Of a DNA stretch of 7,180 nt, positions 5,806-7,180 are shown one piece after another. Source of the DNA: CAUPWF01 sp964369755 (GTDB taxonomy: Bacteria; Bacillota; Clostridia; Lachnospirales; Lachnospiraceae). Numbering within the stretch: position 1 is the stretch's first letter; every line of letters starts with the position of its first letter. The DNA is taken from contig CAYJFY010000069.1 in assembly GCA_964369755.1 (NCBI GenBank), positions 1 through 7,180 on the forward strand. Reading direction: 5' to 3'. Below the pieces are notes generated by a model. It saw nothing but the letters and a program-made list of their open reading frames with translations, did no database searches and was not told where the DNA came from. The position numbers were made by a program, and so were the translations under genes.

Positions 5806-7005
5806 TTAGTTTAAGAATTTGGTCATTAGGTCGCAACCGCTATCGAATATCTTTCCTGTATTCTCTGCAAATTGTTCACTATAAGTTTGTTCTCCTAAGT
5901 CTTCTCTACATTGACTCTCATACAACATATATGGAACCGGCTTGTTTGTATGTGTTCGAATTGCAACCGGTGTCGGGTGGTCTGGTAGTACTAGCATTCT
6001 GTATGGAACCCCCTTCGAGTCTAGCCCATCCTTAACTACACGAATCACCTTCTCGTCTAACCACTCGATTGCTTGAATTTTATCCTCCAGCTCACCTTGA
6101 TGTCCCATCTCGTCTGGTGCTTCCACATGGATATACACCATATCAAACCCATCTTCCACAAGTGCATCGACTGCAGCCTTTGCTTTTCCTATATAATTGG
6201 TGTGAAGTCCGCCATTGGCGCCTTCTACTTCAATATTATGCATATTGGCACCGACTGCGATTCCCTTCAATAAATCCACTGCCGAAATCATTGCAGCCTG
6301 TTTTCCATATTTTTCTTTAAAATCTTCCAAGCTCGGTTTTGTTCCTGCTCCCCAGAACCATGCACTGTTGGCTGGATTCAACCCCTTTTTCTTTCGCTCA
6401 ATATTGATCGGATGATTAGCAAGAATCTCATAACTCTTCTTCATCATATCTAGAAATACCTGCTCACTAGGAAGATATCCTCCTATTTTCTGTTCCAAGA
6501 TATCATGAGGAGCCGTAAATGATAATACATCTCCTTGATCCCACACAAGCAGATGTCGATAACTAGTTCCCACATATAGTTTGAAGGAATCCTCTAACAT
6601 CTCTTGCAGAGCCTCTACTAAGATTGCTGCCTCCTCTGTTGATATTTCAGAAGCACTATGGTCGATAATGGTCTTGTCTTCATAATTTGCTTCCTCTTCT
6701 GAAAGTGTAACCAAATTACAACGTAATGATACATCGCTTTCTTTCATATCCACGCCAATGCTCAATGCTTCTAGCGGAGAGCGCCCCGTATAACATTTCG
6801 TGGTATCATATCCCAATACAGACAGATTCGCAATATCACTACCAGGACTCATTCCTTCTGCCACAGTATGCACCAAACCAATTTCTGCCACCCTAGCCAT
6901 TTCATCCATGGTAGGAGTTTTTGCCACCTCAAGCGGTGTTCTTCCATTTAACTTCTCGATTGGCTCATCGGCCATCCCATCTCCAAGTACGATTACATAT
7001 TTCAT
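5806..7005 (-). CDS. apgM: ApgM-family phosphoglycerate mutase / proposed homoserine kinase
   Basis: The protein has 399 residues and belongs to the archaeal-type cofactor-independent phosphoglycerate mutase family (alkaline phosphatase superfamily, COG3635). Numbered from the chosen Met, metal-site motifs are GDGMAD (8-13), SDIANLSVLGYD (56-67, probable nucleophile S56), HVEAPDEMGH (293-302; D298 and H302), LPDHPTP (340-346; D342 and H343) and H352 in RTHT. All the metalloenzyme residues I expect are present, so it should be active. Bacterial members beside threonine genes form a clade described as proposed homoserine kinase (TIGR02535). The preceding gene here looks like homoserine dehydrogenase, so ATP:homoserine phosphotransfer is a serious alternative to 2-/3-phosphoglycerate interconversion. 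Two adjacent ATGs exist (7008 and 7005). I prefer 7005, because AGGAG (7017-7013) is then seven bases away rather than four and MKYVIVLGDGMAD matches the family start. The ribosome binding site overlaps the stop of the preceding gene, so translation is probably coupled. Family assignment is firm; the substrate is not. Confidence 0.88.
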   Translation of the reverse strand: MKYVIVLGDGMADEPIEKLNGRTPLEVAKTPTMDEMARVAEIGLVHTVAEGMSPGSDIANLSVLGYDTTKCYTGRSPLEALSIGVDMKESDVSLRCNLVTLSEEEANYEDKTIIDHSASEISTEEAAILVEALQEMLEDSFKLYVGTSYRHLLVWDQGDVLSFTAPHDILEQKIGGYLPSEQVFLDMMKKSYEILANHPINIERKKKGLNPANSAWFWGAGTKPSLEDFKEKYGKQAAMISAVDLLKGIAVGANMHNIEVEGANGGLHTNYIGKAKAAVDALVEDGFDMVYIHVEAPDEMGHQGELEDKIQAIEWLDEKVIRVVKDGLDSKGVPYRMLVLPDHPTPVAIRTHTNKPVPYMLYESQCREDLGEQTYSEQFAENTGKIFDSGCDLMTKFLN

Positions 7006-7012
7006 CATCTAT

Positions 7013-7017
7013 CTCCT
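7013..7017 (-). promoter_or_regulatory. Ribosome binding site overlapping the upstream stop codon
   Basis: AGGAG (7017-7013) shares two bases with the TAG stop (7018-7016) of the preceding gene. It lies four bases before the first ATG (7008) and seven before the second (7005), favouring the second as the start. The overlap implies translational coupling between the two genes. Confidence 0.8.
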
Positions 7018-7180
7018 AAGCCACACGAATCATCTTGATAATAGCTGGGAATTGCTTCGCACAAGTTTCATACTTACCTTCTGAAAGTTCTTCTGTAATA
7101 AATCCAAATTCACCAGTAACATCTTCTAACTCTACTACATTAATCTGACCAAAGACAGACTCTAAATGAGCCTTTAATTC
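7016..7180 (-). CDS. hom: ACT-domain C-terminus, probably homoserine dehydrogenase (partial)
   Basis: Only the last 54 codons and the TAG stop are in the window; the rest lies past the right edge. The fragment alternates beta-type (INVVELED, GEFGFITEEL) and helical segments and ends in IIKMIRVA. This resembles the regulatory ACT domain that closes many homoserine dehydrogenases, which typically end near VIRVE. Homoserine dehydrogenase reduces aspartate semialdehyde to homoserine, and the ACT domain usually mediates threonine feedback. Supporting context is the directly coupled ApgM-like gene, whose family is often found beside hom and aspartate kinase. The NAD-binding and catalytic domains are not visible. 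A stand-alone ACT protein or an aspartate kinase C-terminus cannot be excluded. Confidence 0.6.
   Translation of the reverse strand, partial: ELKAHLESVFGQINVVELEDVTGEFGFITEELSEGKYETCAKQFPAIIKMIRVA

Overview
The window looks like ordinary chromosome from a low-to-mid GC Gram-positive anaerobe of the Clostridia, most likely a Lachnospiraceae-type organism. This rests on base composition (roughly 40% GC by eye), strong AGGAG/GGAGG ribosome binding sites, the character of the LepA and HolA proteins, and a holA/lepA/hemW block like that of Firmicutes. The genus cannot be fixed from the sequence alone.

All six coding regions lie on the minus strand, so transcription runs from right to left. From the right edge they are: (1) the last 54 codons of an ACT-domain protein, probably homoserine dehydrogenase (7180-7016); (2) a cofactor-independent phosphoglycerate mutase/proposed homoserine kinase (7005-5806), whose ribosome binding site overlaps the stop of gene 1; (3) a 134-base gap with a very stable GC-rich palindrome (5737-5783) and a G-quadruplex-type motif; (4) a two-domain PPK2 polyphosphate:AMP phosphotransferase (5671-4175); (5) holA, the DNA polymerase III delta subunit (4178-3198), starting with GTG and overlapping gene 4 by four bases; (6) lepA, elongation factor 4 (3160-1349); (7) hemW, a radical-SAM heme chaperone (1356-235), overlapping lepA by eight bases. 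The last 234 bases (234-1) hold no convincing gene, but contain two abutting hairpins and overlapping promoter-like sequences on both strands.

Functionally there are two modules. The right part (hom plus the ApgM-like gene) is probably aspartate-family (threonine) metabolism. This makes the ApgM-like protein a candidate homoserine kinase rather than a glycolytic mutase. The left part is a translationally coupled housekeeping chain: AMP recycling from polyphosphate, clamp loading in replication, ribosome rescue/back-translocation, and heme delivery. The GC-rich palindrome marks the boundary between the modules and has no U-run, so it is not a standard intrinsic terminator.

I see no CRISPR array, transposase, phage gene, toxin-antitoxin pair or defence system, and no strong case for a new biological system. 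The points most worth a second look are the intergenic palindrome, the substrate of the ApgM-like enzyme, the degenerate N-terminal PPK2 domain, and the structured left-edge region.
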